A DNA stretch of 50,009 nucleotides, taken from Saccharothrix coeruleofusca (lineage in GTDB: Bacteria; Actinomycetota; Actinomycetes; Mycobacteriales; Pseudonocardiaceae). The stretch lies in the NCBI RefSeq assembly GCF_014648515.1, contig NZ_BMRG01000002.1:381522-431530 (forward strand). The letters are read 5' to 3'. This document shows, piece by piece, positions 1-10,445 of this stretch. How positions within the stretch are numbered: position 1 is the stretch's first letter; every line of letters begins with the position of its first letter. The notes beneath the pieces were generated by a model that was not told the origin of the DNA, ran no database searches, and was given only the letters and a program-made list of their open reading frames with translations. Both the position numbers and the translations under genes were made by a program.

Positions 1-783
1 CGGCGGCAGCTCCGCCGGGCCGGTCCAGTCCAGGGTCGCCACCACGCCCGCCCGAGCGACCCGGTCCACCAGGGCCCGGACGTCCTCCGACGCCGGGTGC
101 AGCGGGACGGGTTCGCCCTGCCGCAGGACGGTGACGAGGTCGGCCAGGCGTTCGGTCGCGGTCGCGGCGGCGACCCGCAGGTCCGCCACGGCCGCCCGGT
201 GGTGCTCGGCGAGGTCCGGTGCCAGCTCCAGGGCGCCCGCGCGCAACGCCAGCAGGCTGAGCTCGTGCCCCAGCGTGTCGTGCACGTCGTGCGCGATGAG
301 GGTGCGCTCCCGCAGGTGCTCGCGTTCCACGGCGGCAGCCGCCAGATCCGCCTGCTGCCGGGCCGAACGGCCGACCAGCCACGGCAGCGCCACGGCCAAC
401 GCCACGACCAGCGGACCTGTCGTCCAAGCGCTCACGTCGACCAGGCCCGACGGGACCGCCACGACCGCGCACGCCACCACAGCGGGCACGACGCGGGCCG
501 ATCGCCGTCCGGCCAGGGAGCTGGTCACGGCCAGCGCCGCGCCGAGGGCGACGCTCCACGGCGGCACGGCGTCGCCCATCACCAGCGGTATCGCCTGGGC
601 GGCCACCGCGCACACGGCCAGGGACGCGGACGGTGACAGGACGAGCAGCCCCAGGGCCGACGCGGGGGCCAGGAGCGCGCAGGCGTACGCCCAACCGCTC
701 ATGTCGGCGCGGGACAGCGCCACGACCGTCAGCAACGCCACCAGCAGGGCCACCGACCACCGCGGGATCCCCATCACGATCAT
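1..783 (-). CDS. Sensor histidine kinase, NarL/HisKA_3 type (partial, cut by left edge)
   Basis: Open frame on the minus strand from ATG at 783 running off the window at base 1, so 261 N-terminal residues are visible. Residues 1-140 are strongly hydrophobic with several membrane segments. A dimerisation/phosphoacceptor box follows at residues 163-176, with H168 in a V-H-D-T-L-G-H context typical of HisKA_3 kinases that pair with LuxR/NarL-type regulators. The ATPase domain and the expected response regulator lie outside the window. The start lies 5 bp after the stop of the beta-lactamase-like gene, so the two are probably co-transcribed; a sensing link between them is inference only. Confidence 0.85.
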   Translation of the reverse strand, partial: MIVMGIPRWSVALLVALLTVVALSRADMSGWAYACALLAPASALGLLVLSPSASLAVCAVAAQAIPLVMGDAVPPWSVALGAALAVTSSLAGRRSARVVPAVVACAVVAVPSGLVDVSAWTTGPLVVALAVALPWLVGRSARQQADLAAAAVEREHLRERTLIAHDVHDTLGHELSLLALRAGALELAPDLAEHHRAAVADLRVAAATATERLADLVTVLRQGEPVPLHPASEDVRALVDRVARAGVVATLDWTGPAELPP

Positions 784-788
784 CGATG

Positions 789-2228
789 CTACCCGCCCGC
801 GACCTGCGAGGACGTGCGCAACCTCAGCAGTGCCACCGCGCGGGTGACGAGCACGGAGGCGTTCAGGACGCTCGACACGAGCAGCCACGTGACCAGGGCT
901 GGGGAGAAGTGGACGAGCTGTGCCCGCGAGATGTCCCGGCCACCGAACACCGCCCCCGTCAGGTCGGGCAGCATCACCAGCACGACCAGCGGGACGACGC
1001 GGGGCAGCAGCCGGAGCACCTGCTGCCACAAGGCGCGGCGCGGAACCCACCTGGCGCTGCGCCGCAGGGCGAGGACGCCCAGCACCAGGCTCGACAAGGT
1101 CAACGCGGCCAGGACCAGGTCGGTGATCAGCCGCGGCGAGGAGTCGGGGTCCGGGGCACCTCCTTCCAGGAGCGTGGCCAGACCGTCCTCCAACTGACCG
1201 GTGCCCTCGTTGCCCAGCGAGACACCGCTGTTGGCCATCACCGCGATGCCGTGGCCGGAGGGCAGCAGCAGTTGGCCCGCTGAGTAGGTGAACCAGATCC
1301 CGCTGTGCCGCACACGTCCGCCGTCGGCGGTGTTCCAGCCCATCCCGTACGTCCAGCGCGGGTCCGACGAGGTGTGCATGGCCTTGATGCCCTCCGGGGA
1401 CAGCAGCCTCGTGCCGTCGGCGGCCCGCCCGCCGTTGGACTGCACGACCAGCCACCGCGCCATGTCCTCCGCCGTGGTGATCACGTCGTCCGAGCCCGCC
1501 AGGAAGCGCTCGGGCTCGGTCACGGGGACGGACACGCCGTAGGCGTAGACGTGGCCCTTCGCCAAGCCGCCCGGCGCTCGGGTGATCGTGGTCGTCGATC
1601 TCATGCCCGCCGGTTCGAACACGTGGCGGCGCAGGTAGTCGGCGTACGGCTCGCCGCTGACCTGCTCGACCAGCCGCGCGGCCAGGTGGTAGTTCGTGTT
1701 CGTGTAGTGGTGCTCGGTGCCGGGTTCCGCGGCCAGCGTCGCGCCGTTGGCGCGCACCACGGCCTCGGCCGGGGAGTGCGGCTGCGGCAGGCTCTTCTCC
1801 GGCAACGTGCCGTCGGTGATCCCGGACGTCTGGTCGAGCAGCCTGCGGACCGTGATGCCCGCGCCGCGCGGGTCGGCCAGCCGGAAGTCCGGGAGGTGGT
1901 CGGCCACCGGATCGTCCAACGCCAGCTTCCCCCGCTCGACCAGCTGCATGACGGCCATCGCGGTGAACGACTTGCTGACCGACGCCACCGGCACGGGGGT
2001 CGTCGGGGTCATCCCGGAGCCGTCGGAACTCCGGCCGTAGCCCGCAAGGTGCACGACCCGGTCCCCCCTGGTGATCGCGACGGCGACGCCGGGGTAGCCC
2101 GCGTTCTCGGCGAACTCCGTCACGAAGCGGTCCACCGCGGCGCTGTCCGGCTCCCCCGCTGCCGCCGCGTTCGGCGTGAGGACGGCGACCAACGCGACCG
2201 CCGCCACCACCGGATGCCAATGCTTCAC
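789..2228 (-). CDS. Serine hydrolase, beta-lactamase/D-alanyl-D-alanine carboxypeptidase-like, membrane-tethered
   Basis: A 479-residue protein with an N-terminal signal peptide (residues 1-24) followed by a class C beta-lactamase/PBP4*-type domain. The catalytic motifs are visible: S-x-x-K at S83/K86, Y-x-N at Y175-N177, and H-S-G at 308-310 in place of K-T-G. After about residue 365 come three hydrophobic segments that should anchor the C-terminus in the membrane. The enzymatic domain is therefore expected outside the cell; the substrate (peptide, ester or lactam) cannot be read from sequence. A GGGAG ribosome site precedes ATG 2228. It is directly upstream of the histidine kinase. Confidence 0.9.
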   Translation of the reverse strand: MKHWHPVVAAVALVAVLTPNAAAAGEPDSAAVDRFVTEFAENAGYPGVAVAITRGDRVVHLAGYGRSSDGSGMTPTTPVPVASVSKSFTAMAVMQLVERGKLALDDPVADHLPDFRLADPRGAGITVRRLLDQTSGITDGTLPEKSLPQPHSPAEAVVRANGATLAAEPGTEHHYTNTNYHLAARLVEQVSGEPYADYLRRHVFEPAGMRSTTTITRAPGGLAKGHVYAYGVSVPVTEPERFLAGSDDVITTAEDMARWLVVQSNGGRAADGTRLLSPEGIKAMHTSSDPRWTYGMGWNTADGGRVRHSGIWFTYSAGQLLLPSGHGIAVMANSGVSLGNEGTGQLEDGLATLLEGGAPDPDSSPRLITDLVLAALTLSSLVLGVLALRRSARWVPRRALWQQVLRLLPRVVPLVVLVMLPDLTGAVFGGRDISRAQLVHFSPALVTWLLVSSVLNASVLVTRAVALLRLRTSSQVAGG

Positions 2229-2350
2229 AGCGCACTCCCGATCGTCCCGTCCACGACATCGGTGACGCTACGAATTCCGGGAGTGGGAGACAGGACCCGA
2301 AAGGAAGGGTGGAGCCCTGACTTTCGTCAGGGCTTCGGCGACGCGGTCGT

Positions 2351-3385
2351 TCAGCGGCTGTCCGGCGCGACCCTGACCACGACCTTGCCCCGGTTGTCGC
2401 CGCGGAAGATCCGCTCCAGCGCTTCCGGCGCGCGTTCCAGGCCGTCCACGACGACCTGCGCGTGGGTCAGGCGGCCGTCGGCGAGGCGGGCGGCCAGTTC
2501 GGCGGTGATCCCGTCGTAGCGGTCGGCGTGGTCGCTGACCAGGAAGCCGCGGATGGTGGCGCGCTGCTCCAGCACCTCGACCATGTTGCGCAGCCCGTGC
2601 CGCTGAGCGGCGTCGGCGCTGTAGTCGGCGATCATCCCGCACAGCGCGATGCGCGCACCGGTGTTGATGCGGGTGAGCAGGTGGTCGAGGACTTCGCCGC
2701 CCGCGTTCTCCACGTCCGCGTCGACGCCGTCCGGGGTGGCCGCGTCGAACTGGTCGCGCCAGTCCGGCGAGCGCCGGTCCACGCAGGCGTCGAAGCCGAG
2801 TTCCTCGACGACGTAGCGGCACTTCTCCCGCCCGCCCGCGATGCCGACCACGCGGGCGCCGCGCTCCTTGACCAGCTGGCCCGCGATCGAGCCCACCGCG
2901 CCACCGGCAGCGGAGACCACGACCGTGTCGCCGGGGCGCGGGTCGGCGATCTCCACGGCGAGCCAGGCGGTGATGCCGGTCATGCCGAGCACGCCGAGGA
3001 GGTCCTCCGGCGCGGCGGGCAGCGGGTCGGGCAGCACGGCGAACGGTCCCTCCAGCACCGCGTCGTCGGCGACCTGGTAGTCCTGCCACCCGGTCCAGCC
3101 CAGCACGTGCGCGCCGACCGGCAGGTCCGCGCGGCGCGAGTCGACGACCCGGCCGATGCCCACGCCCCGCATCACCTCGCCGATGCCGACCGGTGGCAGG
3201 TCGCTGCGGATGTCGCTCATGAACACGCGGCTCACCGGGTCCACGGACAGCACCAGCGTGCGGACGAGCGCCTGGCCGTCGGCCAGCGGCGCGAGGTCCT
3301 CCTCCACCAGCTCCAGCGGTGCCCGCCCGGCCGGGTCCTCGGGACGGTGGCGCAGCCGGAACGCACGGTTGGGCAGCGCGGTCAT
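2351..3385 (-). CDS. NADP-dependent medium-chain oxidoreductase (CurA/leukotriene B4 dehydrogenase-like)
   Basis: A 344-residue zinc-independent MDR-family protein. The N-terminal catalytic fold has the family-typical L-S-V-D-P segment near residue 48, and the Rossmann nucleotide-binding loop A-A-G-G-A-V-G lies at residues 159-165. The family reduces alpha,beta-unsaturated ketones or alkenals with NADPH; the actual substrate is unknown. Start ATG 3385 has an AAGGGGA ribosome site. Its upstream neighbour on the same strand is an AraC-type regulator 105 bp away, a plausible local controller. Confidence 0.88.
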   Translation of the reverse strand: MTALPNRAFRLRHRPEDPAGRAPLELVEEDLAPLADGQALVRTLVLSVDPVSRVFMSDIRSDLPPVGIGEVMRGVGIGRVVDSRRADLPVGAHVLGWTGWQDYQVADDAVLEGPFAVLPDPLPAAPEDLLGVLGMTGITAWLAVEIADPRPGDTVVVSAAGGAVGSIAGQLVKERGARVVGIAGGREKCRYVVEELGFDACVDRRSPDWRDQFDAATPDGVDADVENAGGEVLDHLLTRINTGARIALCGMIADYSADAAQRHGLRNMVEVLEQRATIRGFLVSDHADRYDGITAELAARLADGRLTHAQVVVDGLERAPEALERIFRGDNRGKVVVRVAPDSR

Positions 3386-3490
3386 GGTGTTCCCCTTCGC
3401 TCGCGCCCACTGGTTCGGGGCGTTCGTGGCGAGTCTGGGCCGGGCGGGGGTGGTGACACCGGGTACCGGCGTGCCATCGAGGGGTACGGA

Positions 3491-4402
3491 TCAGCCAACG
3501 CGCGTCGGCTCGCGGTGCCGCAGCCGGTACTCGTGCGGGGAGGTGCCGTGCACGGCGCGGAAGGTCCGGTTGAGGTGGCTGGTGTCGAAGAAGCCCCAGC
3601 GCCTGGCGAGCGCCTCGACGGTGTCCTCGCCGGTCAGCAGGTCCTCGCTCACCCTGCCGATCCGCTTGGCGCGCAGCACGCCGGTGAAGGTGCTGCCGTG
3701 CTCGGCGAACAGCCTGGCGAGGGTGCGCACCGAGATGCCGTGCGCCGCGGCCACCGACTCGGCCGACAGGTCACCGCGCCCGAGGTGGGTGTCCAGGTAG
3801 CGCTCGACCGCGGCCCACCGGGCAGGCCGCACGGCCTGCGGGTCCAGCGGCGTGGCCGGGCTCAGCGCCCCCCACACCAGTTCCATCAGTGCGTTGCGGG
3901 CGGCCACGACAGCGGGCCCGGTCAACGCGGGCAGCGTCGCGTCCAGGGCGTCGAGGTAGCCGGTGAGCAGGTGCACCGCGGGCACCCGGTCGGGCAGCGG
4001 GTCTCCGGCGACCAGCGGGCAGCCCACTTCGACGAGGCCCCGGCGCGGCACGACGACGCTGCGCGTGGCGATCGGGCCGGGTGCGGTGAACCGGGCCGGA
4101 CGGCCGCTGTCCCACAGCACGGCGTCCCCGGCCTTCAACAACCACGTTCGCCCGTCCTGCTCGAACAGCTCCTCGCCCTCGCGCACGATGCGCACCACGA
4201 GGAAGTCGCCGTCGGTCGCCGCGATCTGACGCCTGCCGCGCACCCCGCTCACCGGCCCGGTCGACCGGTCGACCAGCACGACTTCGCCCAACCGGTGCTG
4301 TCGGACCTCGGCCCGGACTCCCTCCGCACCCGCTGCCCGCCGCACCGCCCAGGGCAGCCAGGAGTCGGACAGGAGGTCGTCGTTGTCCCACACCGGATTC
4401 AC
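3491..4402 (-). CDS. AraC-family transcriptional regulator
   Basis: A 303-residue protein if started at GTG 4402; the frame extends to a TTG at 4426, and neither start has a clear ribosome site. The N-terminal two thirds look like an AraC-type ligand/dimer domain of cupin character. The C-terminal ~100 residues carry the double helix-turn-helix: A-A-x-x-G-I-S-V-R-T-L-x-R-L-F, then R-W-G-F-F-D-T-S-H-L-N-R-x-F and T-P/S-P-H-E-Y-R. It probably regulates the MDR oxidoreductase just downstream and/or itself. Confidence 0.88.
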   Translation of the reverse strand: MNPVWDNDDLLSDSWLPWAVRRAAGAEGVRAEVRQHRLGEVVLVDRSTGPVSGVRGRRQIAATDGDFLVVRIVREGEELFEQDGRTWLLKAGDAVLWDSGRPARFTAPGPIATRSVVVPRRGLVEVGCPLVAGDPLPDRVPAVHLLTGYLDALDATLPALTGPAVVAARNALMELVWGALSPATPLDPQAVRPARWAAVERYLDTHLGRGDLSAESVAAAHGISVRTLARLFAEHGSTFTGVLRAKRIGRVSEDLLTGEDTVEALARRWGFFDTSHLNRTFRAVHGTSPHEYRLRHREPTRVG

Positions 4403-4508
4403 TCTAAGCGATCGAGCTGTCGCCAAGCGGCGTCAACGGCTCCGGCAGCGCGGGTAACCGCTTGCCAGGGCCGGCACGATGGCCGCGTGATCACCTGTCG
4501 AAAGGCCG

Positions 4509-4991
4509 ATGCCGCGTAGGCGACCGGGCGCCTTGCGCGCCGAGCGCTCCCGTCCCGAGGGCTTCCCGGCGAGTGGGCACCTGCCGGGGCTCTCCCACCG
4601 CACCACCCTCGCCGTGCGCGACGTGGAGCGCCGCTCCGAGGAGTACTACGTCCGCCCCGGCGCGACCGCCCTCGCGCTGCGGCGGTACCGGGTGTTCCTG
4701 ACCCGGTCGGGTCGCCGCCCCCTCTACCCGCGCTCCGTGGGCTGCTCGTGCGCCGAATGCGCGTTCCAGGACGTGCGGCACTCGCGCGACGTGCTGGAGT
4801 GGACCCTCGAACGCCTGCGCCGCCGGTCGCGCGGCGAGCTGGAGCGGCTGGTCACCGCGCTAGACGCCGTCTACCTCAAGCGCACGCTGCCCGACCCGTT
4901 CGCCGCGCGCAGGCCACCGTCGTCGCAGCTCCGGGGGCCGCGGCCGGACCCCTGGTGGTACGACCGGCTGTCCGAGCCGCCTGGCTGGTAG
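4509..4991 (+). CDS. Conserved-looking hypothetical protein with C-S-C-A-E-C motif
   Basis: A 160-residue frame starting at ATG 4509 with GAAAGG upstream at suitable spacing. I do not recognise the family. It is Arg-rich, with a Cys cluster C-S-C-A-E-C at about residues 79-84 followed by F-Q-D-V-R-H-S. The middle is probably helical (R-S-R-G-E-L-E-R-L-V-T-A-L-D) and the tail is W-W-Y-D-R. The cysteines could bind metal. Codon bias is normal for this genome and the opposite frames are worse, which supports coding. It is convergent with the DUF4233 gene. Confidence 0.6.
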   Translation: MPRRRPGALRAERSRPEGFPASGHLPGLSHRTTLAVRDVERRSEEYYVRPGATALALRRYRVFLTRSGRRPLYPRSVGCSCAECAFQDVRHSRDVLEWTLERLRRRSRGELERLVTALDAVYLKRTLPDPFAARRPPSSQLRGPRPDPWWYDRLSEPPGW

Positions 4992-5002
4992 CTGCGGGAG
5001 GG

Positions 5003-5386
5003 CTACTGCTGCTGACTGGGCAACCGGCCCTCGGCCATCCGCTTGGCCACGTCCCGGCGCAGCCACAGCAGGTAGGTCCACACCAGGCTGAACACCACGC
5101 CGATGACGCCCAGCGCGGTCATCGCGAACCAGCCCGCGATCATGGCCACGTGCAGCGCCACCACGACCCACACGCTCCACGGGAACCGCAGCAGCGCGCA
5201 CGTGCCCAGCAGCGCCACGATCAGCGCCAGCACCAGGTAGCCGGTGCCGGTGCCGACCCCGCCGCCGAGGTTGGCCACCACCGGCAGCGCCAGGGCCACC
5301 ACGATGGCCTCCAGGATCAGGGTGCCCGCCATGATGCCGCGGAAGGACTTCATCGGGTCCTTGCGCGGCGCCGGGGCCGTGCTCAT
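5003..5386 (-). CDS. DUF4233 family membrane protein
   Basis: A 127-residue protein with four predicted membrane helices (roughly 17-40, 46-66, 70-88, 90-110). The gene overlaps folC by 4 bp (ATGA), so translation is probably coupled. The folC-DUF4233 pairing is conserved in actinobacteria (Rv2447c-Rv2446c in M. tuberculosis). The function is unknown. Confidence 0.88.
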   Translation of the reverse strand: MSTAPAPRKDPMKSFRGIMAGTLILEAIVVALALPVVANLGGGVGTGTGYLVLALIVALLGTCALLRFPWSVWVVVALHVAMIAGWFAMTALGVIGVVFSLVWTYLLWLRRDVAKRMAEGRLPSQQQ

Positions 5387-6744
5387 GAGGGCTCCTTGCC
5401 GAACAGGGCGCGCGCTTCACCGGCGGTGACCACCGAACCGGTCACCACCACGCCCGCGCCGGACACCACGCCGTCGTCGGTCTCCTCGGCCAGCCGGATG
5501 GCCTCCTCGACCGCGTCGACCAGGTGCGGCTGCACCACCATGCGGTCCTCGCCGAAGATCGGGATCGCCTCGCCCGCGAGCAGGTCCGGGTCCATCGCGC
5601 GGGGCGAGGAGTTGGCGGTCAGCACGACCTCGTTGACCACCGGCTCCAGCGCGGACAGGATGCCCGCGGCGTCCTTGTCGCCCATCACGCCGACCACGGC
5701 GACCAGCTTGCGGAAGCCGAACTCCTCGTCCAGCGCCTTGGCCAGCGCCGCCGCGCCGTGCGGGTTGTGGGCGGCGTCGACCAGCACGGTCGGCGCCGAG
5801 CGCACCCGCTCCAGCCTGCCCGGCGAGGTGACCGAGGCGAACGCCTCGCGCACCGCCTCCACGTCCAGCTGCCGCTGCGCGCCCGCGCCGAAGAACGCCT
5901 CGACCGCGGCCAGCGCCAGCGCGGCGTTGTCGGCCTGGTGCGCGCCGTGCAGCGGCAGGAAGATCTCGTCGTAGACGCCGCCGAGGCCCTGCAGCCGCAG
6001 CACCTGCCCGCCGACCGCGACGTCCCGGTTCAGCACGCCGAACTCCGCGCCCTGCCGCGCCACGGTGGCCTCGACCTCGGCGCACCGCTGGAGCAGCACC
6101 TGCTCGGCGGCGGGCTGCTGCGGGCCCAGCAGGGCGATCGAGCCGGGCTTGACGATGCCCGCCTTCTCCGCGGCGATGCCCGCCAGGTCGCCGCCCAGGT
6201 ACTCGACGTGGTCGATGCCGACGGGCGTGACCACGGCGATCCGGCCGTCGACCACGTTGGTGGCGTCCCACGAGCCACCCAGGCCGACCTCGACCACCGC
6301 CACGTCCACCGGGGCGTCCGCGAACGCCGCGAACGCCATGCCGGTGAGCACCTCGAACTTGCTCATCGGCACGTCGCCGCGACTGTCCACCATGGACACG
6401 TACGGCTCGATGTCGCGGTAGACCTCGACGTAGCGCTCGGGGCTGATGGGCGCGCCGTCCACGCTGATCCGCTCGGTGGCCAGCTGCAGGTGCGGGCTGG
6501 TGTACCGGCCGGTGCGCAGGCCGACGCGGGTGAACAGCGCGTCGACCATGCGCGAGGTGGACGTCTTGCCGTTGGTGCCCGCGATGTGCACCACCGGGTA
6601 GGACTCGTGGGGGTCGCCCAGCAGGTCCACCAGCAACCGGATGCGCTCCAGGCTGGGCTCGATCTTCGTCTCCGGCCAGCGGGTGTCCAGCTCCGCCTCG
6701 ACCTGGCGCAGTTGCTCCAGCGCGCCCTGCTCGAACCCGCTCAT
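5383..6744 (-). CDS. folC: Bifunctional dihydrofolate synthase/folylpolyglutamate synthase
   Basis: A 453-residue Mur-ligase-family enzyme that adds glutamate to dihydropteroate and extends the polyglutamate tail of folates. The ATP-binding P-loop G-T-N-G-K-T-S lies at residues 56-62, near the expected N-terminal position, and the length fits the family. ATG 6744 overlaps the valS stop (ATGA), giving a valS-folC-DUF4233 operon in which every junction is a 4-bp overlap. The frame could extend upstream, but the coupled start and family alignment fix this one. Confidence 0.96.
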   Translation of the reverse strand: MSGFEQGALEQLRQVEAELDTRWPETKIEPSLERIRLLVDLLGDPHESYPVVHIAGTNGKTSTSRMVDALFTRVGLRTGRYTSPHLQLATERISVDGAPISPERYVEVYRDIEPYVSMVDSRGDVPMSKFEVLTGMAFAAFADAPVDVAVVEVGLGGSWDATNVVDGRIAVVTPVGIDHVEYLGGDLAGIAAEKAGIVKPGSIALLGPQQPAAEQVLLQRCAEVEATVARQGAEFGVLNRDVAVGGQVLRLQGLGGVYDEIFLPLHGAHQADNAALALAAVEAFFGAGAQRQLDVEAVREAFASVTSPGRLERVRSAPTVLVDAAHNPHGAAALAKALDEEFGFRKLVAVVGVMGDKDAAGILSALEPVVNEVVLTANSSPRAMDPDLLAGEAIPIFGEDRMVVQPHLVDAVEEAIRLAEETDDGVVSGAGVVVTGSVVTAGEARALFGKEPS

Positions 6745-9374
6745 GACTGCGGCAGGCTTTCCAGGCGGGCGTGGATGCGCTCGATCTCGGCGTTGGCCGC
6801 CTCCAGGCGGGTGCGGATCTTGGCCACCACCTCGGCCGGGGCCTTGTCGGTGAACGACGGGTTGCCGAGCTTGCCCTCGCACTGGGCGCGCTCCTTCTCC
6901 GCCACCGCCAGGTCCTTGGCCAGCCGCTTGCGCTCGGCGGCCAGGTCGATCGCGCCGGAGGTGTCCAGCTCGACGGTCACCGTGCCCTTGGGCAGGCCGA
7001 CCTCCAGCGACACGGTCGCCGCGAAGTCCTCGCCGGGCTCGGTCATCCTGGTCAGCGCGCGGACCGCGGGCACCTGGTCGAGCAGGTCCACGCAGCACGC
7101 GCCGCGGACCTTGCCCGCCACCTTCTGCGCGGGCTTGAGGCCCTGGTCGGAGCGGAATCGGCGGATCTCGGTGACCAGCTTCTTCAGCCCCTCGATCCGG
7201 GCGGCGGCCACCGCGTCGCGCTCGGCACCGGATGCCCGCGGCCAGTCCGCGACCACCAGCGACTCGCCGCCGGTCAGCGTGGTCCACAGGGTCTCGGTGA
7301 TGAACGGCGTCAGCGGGTGCAGCAGCCGCAGCAGCACGTCGAGCACGTGTCCGAGCACCGACTGGGTGGCCTCGGCGCGCACGCCGCCCTCGGCCAGCTG
7401 GACCTTGGCCAGCTCCAGGTACCAGTCGCAGAACTCGTCCCAGGTGAAGTGGTAGAGCGCTTCGCTGAGCTTGGCGAACTGGAACGACTCGAAGTGCGCG
7501 TCGACCTCGGTGACCAGCTCGTCGAGCAGGTCCAGGACCCACCGGTCGGCGTCGGTCAGCGCCTCGCGGGGCGGCAGCGGGCGCGCCACCGTGGCACCGT
7601 TGCCCAGCGCGAACCGGGTGGCGTTCCACAGCTTGGTGGTGAAGTTGCGCGAGCCAGCGGCCCACTCCTCGGCCACCGCCAGGTCCGAGCCGGGGCTGGT
7701 GCCGCGCAGCAGGGTGAACCGGGTGGCGTCGGCGCCGTAGGTGTCCATCCAGTCCAGCGGGTCGATGCCGTTCCCGCGGGTCTTGGACATCTTCTTGCCG
7801 TACTGGTCGCGGATGAGGCCGTGCAGGAACACGTCGTCGAACGGCTGCTTGCCGTCCATCGCGTACAGGCCGAACATCATCATCCGGACGACCCAGAAGA
7901 ACAGGATGTCGTAGCCGGTGGACAGCACGCTGGTCGGGTAGAACTTGGCCAGCTCGTCGGTCCGCTCGGGCCAGCCCATGGTGGAGAACGGCCACAGGCC
8001 CGAGGAGAACCAGGTGTCCAGCACGTCCTCGTCCTGCACCCAGCCCTCACCGCTGGGCGGCTGCTCGTCCGGGCCGACGCAGACCACCTCGCCGCCGGGG
8101 CCGTACCAGACCGGGATGCGGTGGCCCCACCACAGCTGGCGGGAGATGCACCAGTCGTGCAGGTTGTCCACCCAGTCGAAGTAGCGCTTGGACAGCTCCG
8201 CCGGGTGGATCTTGGTGCGGCCGTCGCGGACCGCGTCGCCCGCCGCCTTGGCCAGCGGCTCGACCTTGACCCACCACTGCATGGACAGCCGGGGCTCGAC
8301 CACGGTGTCGCAGCGCGAGCAGTGGCCGACCGCGTGGGTGTAGGGGCGCTTCTCCGCCACGATCCGGCCCTGCTCGCGCAGCGCCGCCACGACGGCGGGC
8401 CGCGCCTCGAACCGGTCCAGGCCCTCGAACGGGCCCTTGGCGGTGATCACGCCGCGGCCGTCCATCACGGTCAGCGCGGGCAGGTCGTGCCGCTGGCCGA
8501 TCTCGAAGTCGTTCGGGTCGTGCGCCGGGGTCACCTTCACCGCGCCGGTGCCGAACTTGGGGTCCACGTGCTCGTCGGCGACGATCGGCACGTACCGGCC
8601 GGTCAGCGGCACCTCGACCTCGGTGCCGATGAGGTGCTGGTAGCGCTCGTCCTCCGGGTGCACGGCCACGGCGGTGTCGCCGAGCATGGTCTCGGCGCGC
8701 GTGGTGGCCACGACGATCGACCGCTCACCGGAGCCGTAGCGGATGGAGACGAGCTCGCCCTCGTCGTCGGAGTGGTCGACCTCGATGTCCGACAGCGCGG
8801 TCTGGCAGCGCGGGCACCAGTTGATGATGCGCTCGGCGCGGTAGATCAGGCCGTCGTCGTAGAGCTTCTTGAAGATCGTCTGGACCGCGCGGGACAGGCC
8901 CTCGTCCATGGTGAAGCGCTCGCGGCTCCAGTCCACGCCGTCGCCGAGGCGGCGCATCTGGTCGAGGATCTTGCCGCCGTACTCGGCCTTCCACTCCCAG
9001 ACGCGCTCGACGAACTTCTCGCGGCCCAGGTCGTGGCGGGACCGGCCCTCGCCCGCCAGCGAGCGCTCCACGGCGTTCTGGGTGGCGATGCCCGCGTGGT
9101 CCATGCCGGGCAGCCACAGCACCTCGTAGCCCTGCATCCGGCGGCGCCGGGTCAGCGCGTCCATGACGCTGTGGTTGAGGGCGTGGCCCATGTGGAGGCT
9201 GCCGGTGACGTTGGGCGGGGGCAGGACGATCGTGTAGGGCGGCTTGTCGCTGCTCGCGTCCGCGGTGAAGTACCCGCGCTCGACCCACCGCTGGTACAAC
9301 CCGGCCTCTACCTCGGCCGGGTTCCACGCCGGCGGGAGTTCGTTTCGCTGGGGTGCGGTGGGGGTCTCAGTCAC
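6741..9374 (-). CDS. valS: Valine-tRNA ligase
   Basis: An 877-residue class Ia aminoacyl-tRNA synthetase that charges tRNA-Val. The HIGH-type signature H-M-G-H lies at residues 61-64 and K-M-S-K at 527-530. The CP1 editing domain lies between them, with paired C-x-x-C motifs at C186/C189 and C351/C354. An anticodon-binding helical domain and the typical C-terminal coiled coil (about 815-870) complete it. The start is GTG 9374. It heads the valS-folC-DUF4233 operon. Confidence 0.97.
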   Translation of the reverse strand: MTETPTAPQRNELPPAWNPAEVEAGLYQRWVERGYFTADASSDKPPYTIVLPPPNVTGSLHMGHALNHSVMDALTRRRRMQGYEVLWLPGMDHAGIATQNAVERSLAGEGRSRHDLGREKFVERVWEWKAEYGGKILDQMRRLGDGVDWSRERFTMDEGLSRAVQTIFKKLYDDGLIYRAERIINWCPRCQTALSDIEVDHSDDEGELVSIRYGSGERSIVVATTRAETMLGDTAVAVHPEDERYQHLIGTEVEVPLTGRYVPIVADEHVDPKFGTGAVKVTPAHDPNDFEIGQRHDLPALTVMDGRGVITAKGPFEGLDRFEARPAVVAALREQGRIVAEKRPYTHAVGHCSRCDTVVEPRLSMQWWVKVEPLAKAAGDAVRDGRTKIHPAELSKRYFDWVDNLHDWCISRQLWWGHRIPVWYGPGGEVVCVGPDEQPPSGEGWVQDEDVLDTWFSSGLWPFSTMGWPERTDELAKFYPTSVLSTGYDILFFWVVRMMMFGLYAMDGKQPFDDVFLHGLIRDQYGKKMSKTRGNGIDPLDWMDTYGADATRFTLLRGTSPGSDLAVAEEWAAGSRNFTTKLWNATRFALGNGATVARPLPPREALTDADRWVLDLLDELVTEVDAHFESFQFAKLSEALYHFTWDEFCDWYLELAKVQLAEGGVRAEATQSVLGHVLDVLLRLLHPLTPFITETLWTTLTGGESLVVADWPRASGAERDAVAAARIEGLKKLVTEIRRFRSDQGLKPAQKVAGKVRGACCVDLLDQVPAVRALTRMTEPGEDFAATVSLEVGLPKGTVTVELDTSGAIDLAAERKRLAKDLAVAEKERAQCEGKLGNPSFTDKAPAEVVAKIRTRLEAANAEIERIHARLESLPQS

Positions 9375-9480
9375 GTGGGAAGTCTACGGAGGAGCGGGTG
9401 TCGACTTCGAACCAGATACCTGCTAACGCCGCCGCCCCCTACTCCGATCGAGTGAGCGGCACCATCGACGAGGGGGGCAA

Positions 9481-10440
9481 GTGACCGCGGACGACATCGA
9501 CAACCACCCGGACCTGCGCGACGAGGCGTGGATCAGGGCGGCCAACCGCCGGGCCAAGCGCGACATCCGACGGGCGCGCCGCCGTGCCCGGCTGCGGGCG
9601 CACGGCGGCAAGGCGGTCTCCGCGGTGGCGCTGGTGGCCATCGCCGCGCTGCTGTTCGGCCTGTACCGGGCGGGCGAGTTCGACGGTGTCGGCCAGGCGG
9701 TGGCCGACTCGGTGGAGACCGCGGCCGCGCCGGTGGACCTGGACGAGCCGTTCGCGAACACCCCCGCCGAGGCGTGGGCGGACGGCGAGGCGGGCGTGGT
9801 GGCCCCGGCGGCGCAGCCGGTGGGCGAGTTCTCCGCCGAGCAGGTCGCGCAGGCGTACGAGCGGGTGCGGCAAGCCGTGATCACCGCGCGACTGGACCTG
9901 CGGGTGGTGCGGGACCACGACGTCGAGCCCTACCTGGCGCTGCTGGCCCCCGATCTGCAGGACCACATGCGACCGCTGTTCGACGGCGGCAACGACCCGG
10001 AGGCGAGCCTTGTGGTGACGCGGGTGGCCAAGGGTTCGGAACTGCTGCCGGTGGCGCCGAAGGTCAACGGCTCGATGCGGGCCGAGGCGGGCGAGCCGGG
10101 CGAGCTGGTCGTGCACACCGACTACCTGGTCGCCTACGCCTTCACCGGCTCCCCGGCGCTGCTGACCAGCCCGTACGACATCGTGGCGGTCAGCCGGGTC
10201 TCGGTGGACTACGTGCTGCGCTCCGGTGAGGGGTTCCGCGAGGGCAGCCAGGGCCTGTGGGCCGAGGAGACCGACGGGCACTGGTACTCGATCTCCTGCG
10301 AGGCGGCCGAGCGCGGGTTCCTCGCTCCCTGGGTCGCCGACCGCGCCATGAGCGGCGGCACCCCCGGCGAGTTCGGCCCCTCCGAGGACTACTTCGACCC
10401 CAACCGTCCCATGCCCACCACCGACGGCTGCACCAGGTAA
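9481..10440 (+). CDS. Single-pass membrane protein, unknown function
   Basis: A 319-residue protein from GTG 9481, preceded by a strong GAGGGGGG-type ribosome site. It has an Arg-rich cytoplasmic head (residues 14-42), one membrane helix (about 45-62), then an extracytoplasmic region. Two Cys residues near the C-terminus (in S-C-E-A and D-G-C-T-R) could form a disulphide. No recognised enzymatic motif was found. It is divergent from valS with about 106 bp between starts. Confidence 0.8.
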   Translation: MTADDIDNHPDLRDEAWIRAANRRAKRDIRRARRRARLRAHGGKAVSAVALVAIAALLFGLYRAGEFDGVGQAVADSVETAAAPVDLDEPFANTPAEAWADGEAGVVAPAAQPVGEFSAEQVAQAYERVRQAVITARLDLRVVRDHDVEPYLALLAPDLQDHMRPLFDGGNDPEASLVVTRVAKGSELLPVAPKVNGSMRAEAGEPGELVVHTDYLVAYAFTGSPALLTSPYDIVAVSRVSVDYVLRSGEGFREGSQGLWAEETDGHWYSISCEAAERGFLAPWVADRAMSGGTPGEFGPSEDYFDPNRPMPTTDGCTR

Positions 10441-10445
10441 CCCGC

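Noticed and set aside
6771-9455. 894-codon open frame antisense to valS
   Set aside because: Shadow of valS with no domain and skewed composition.
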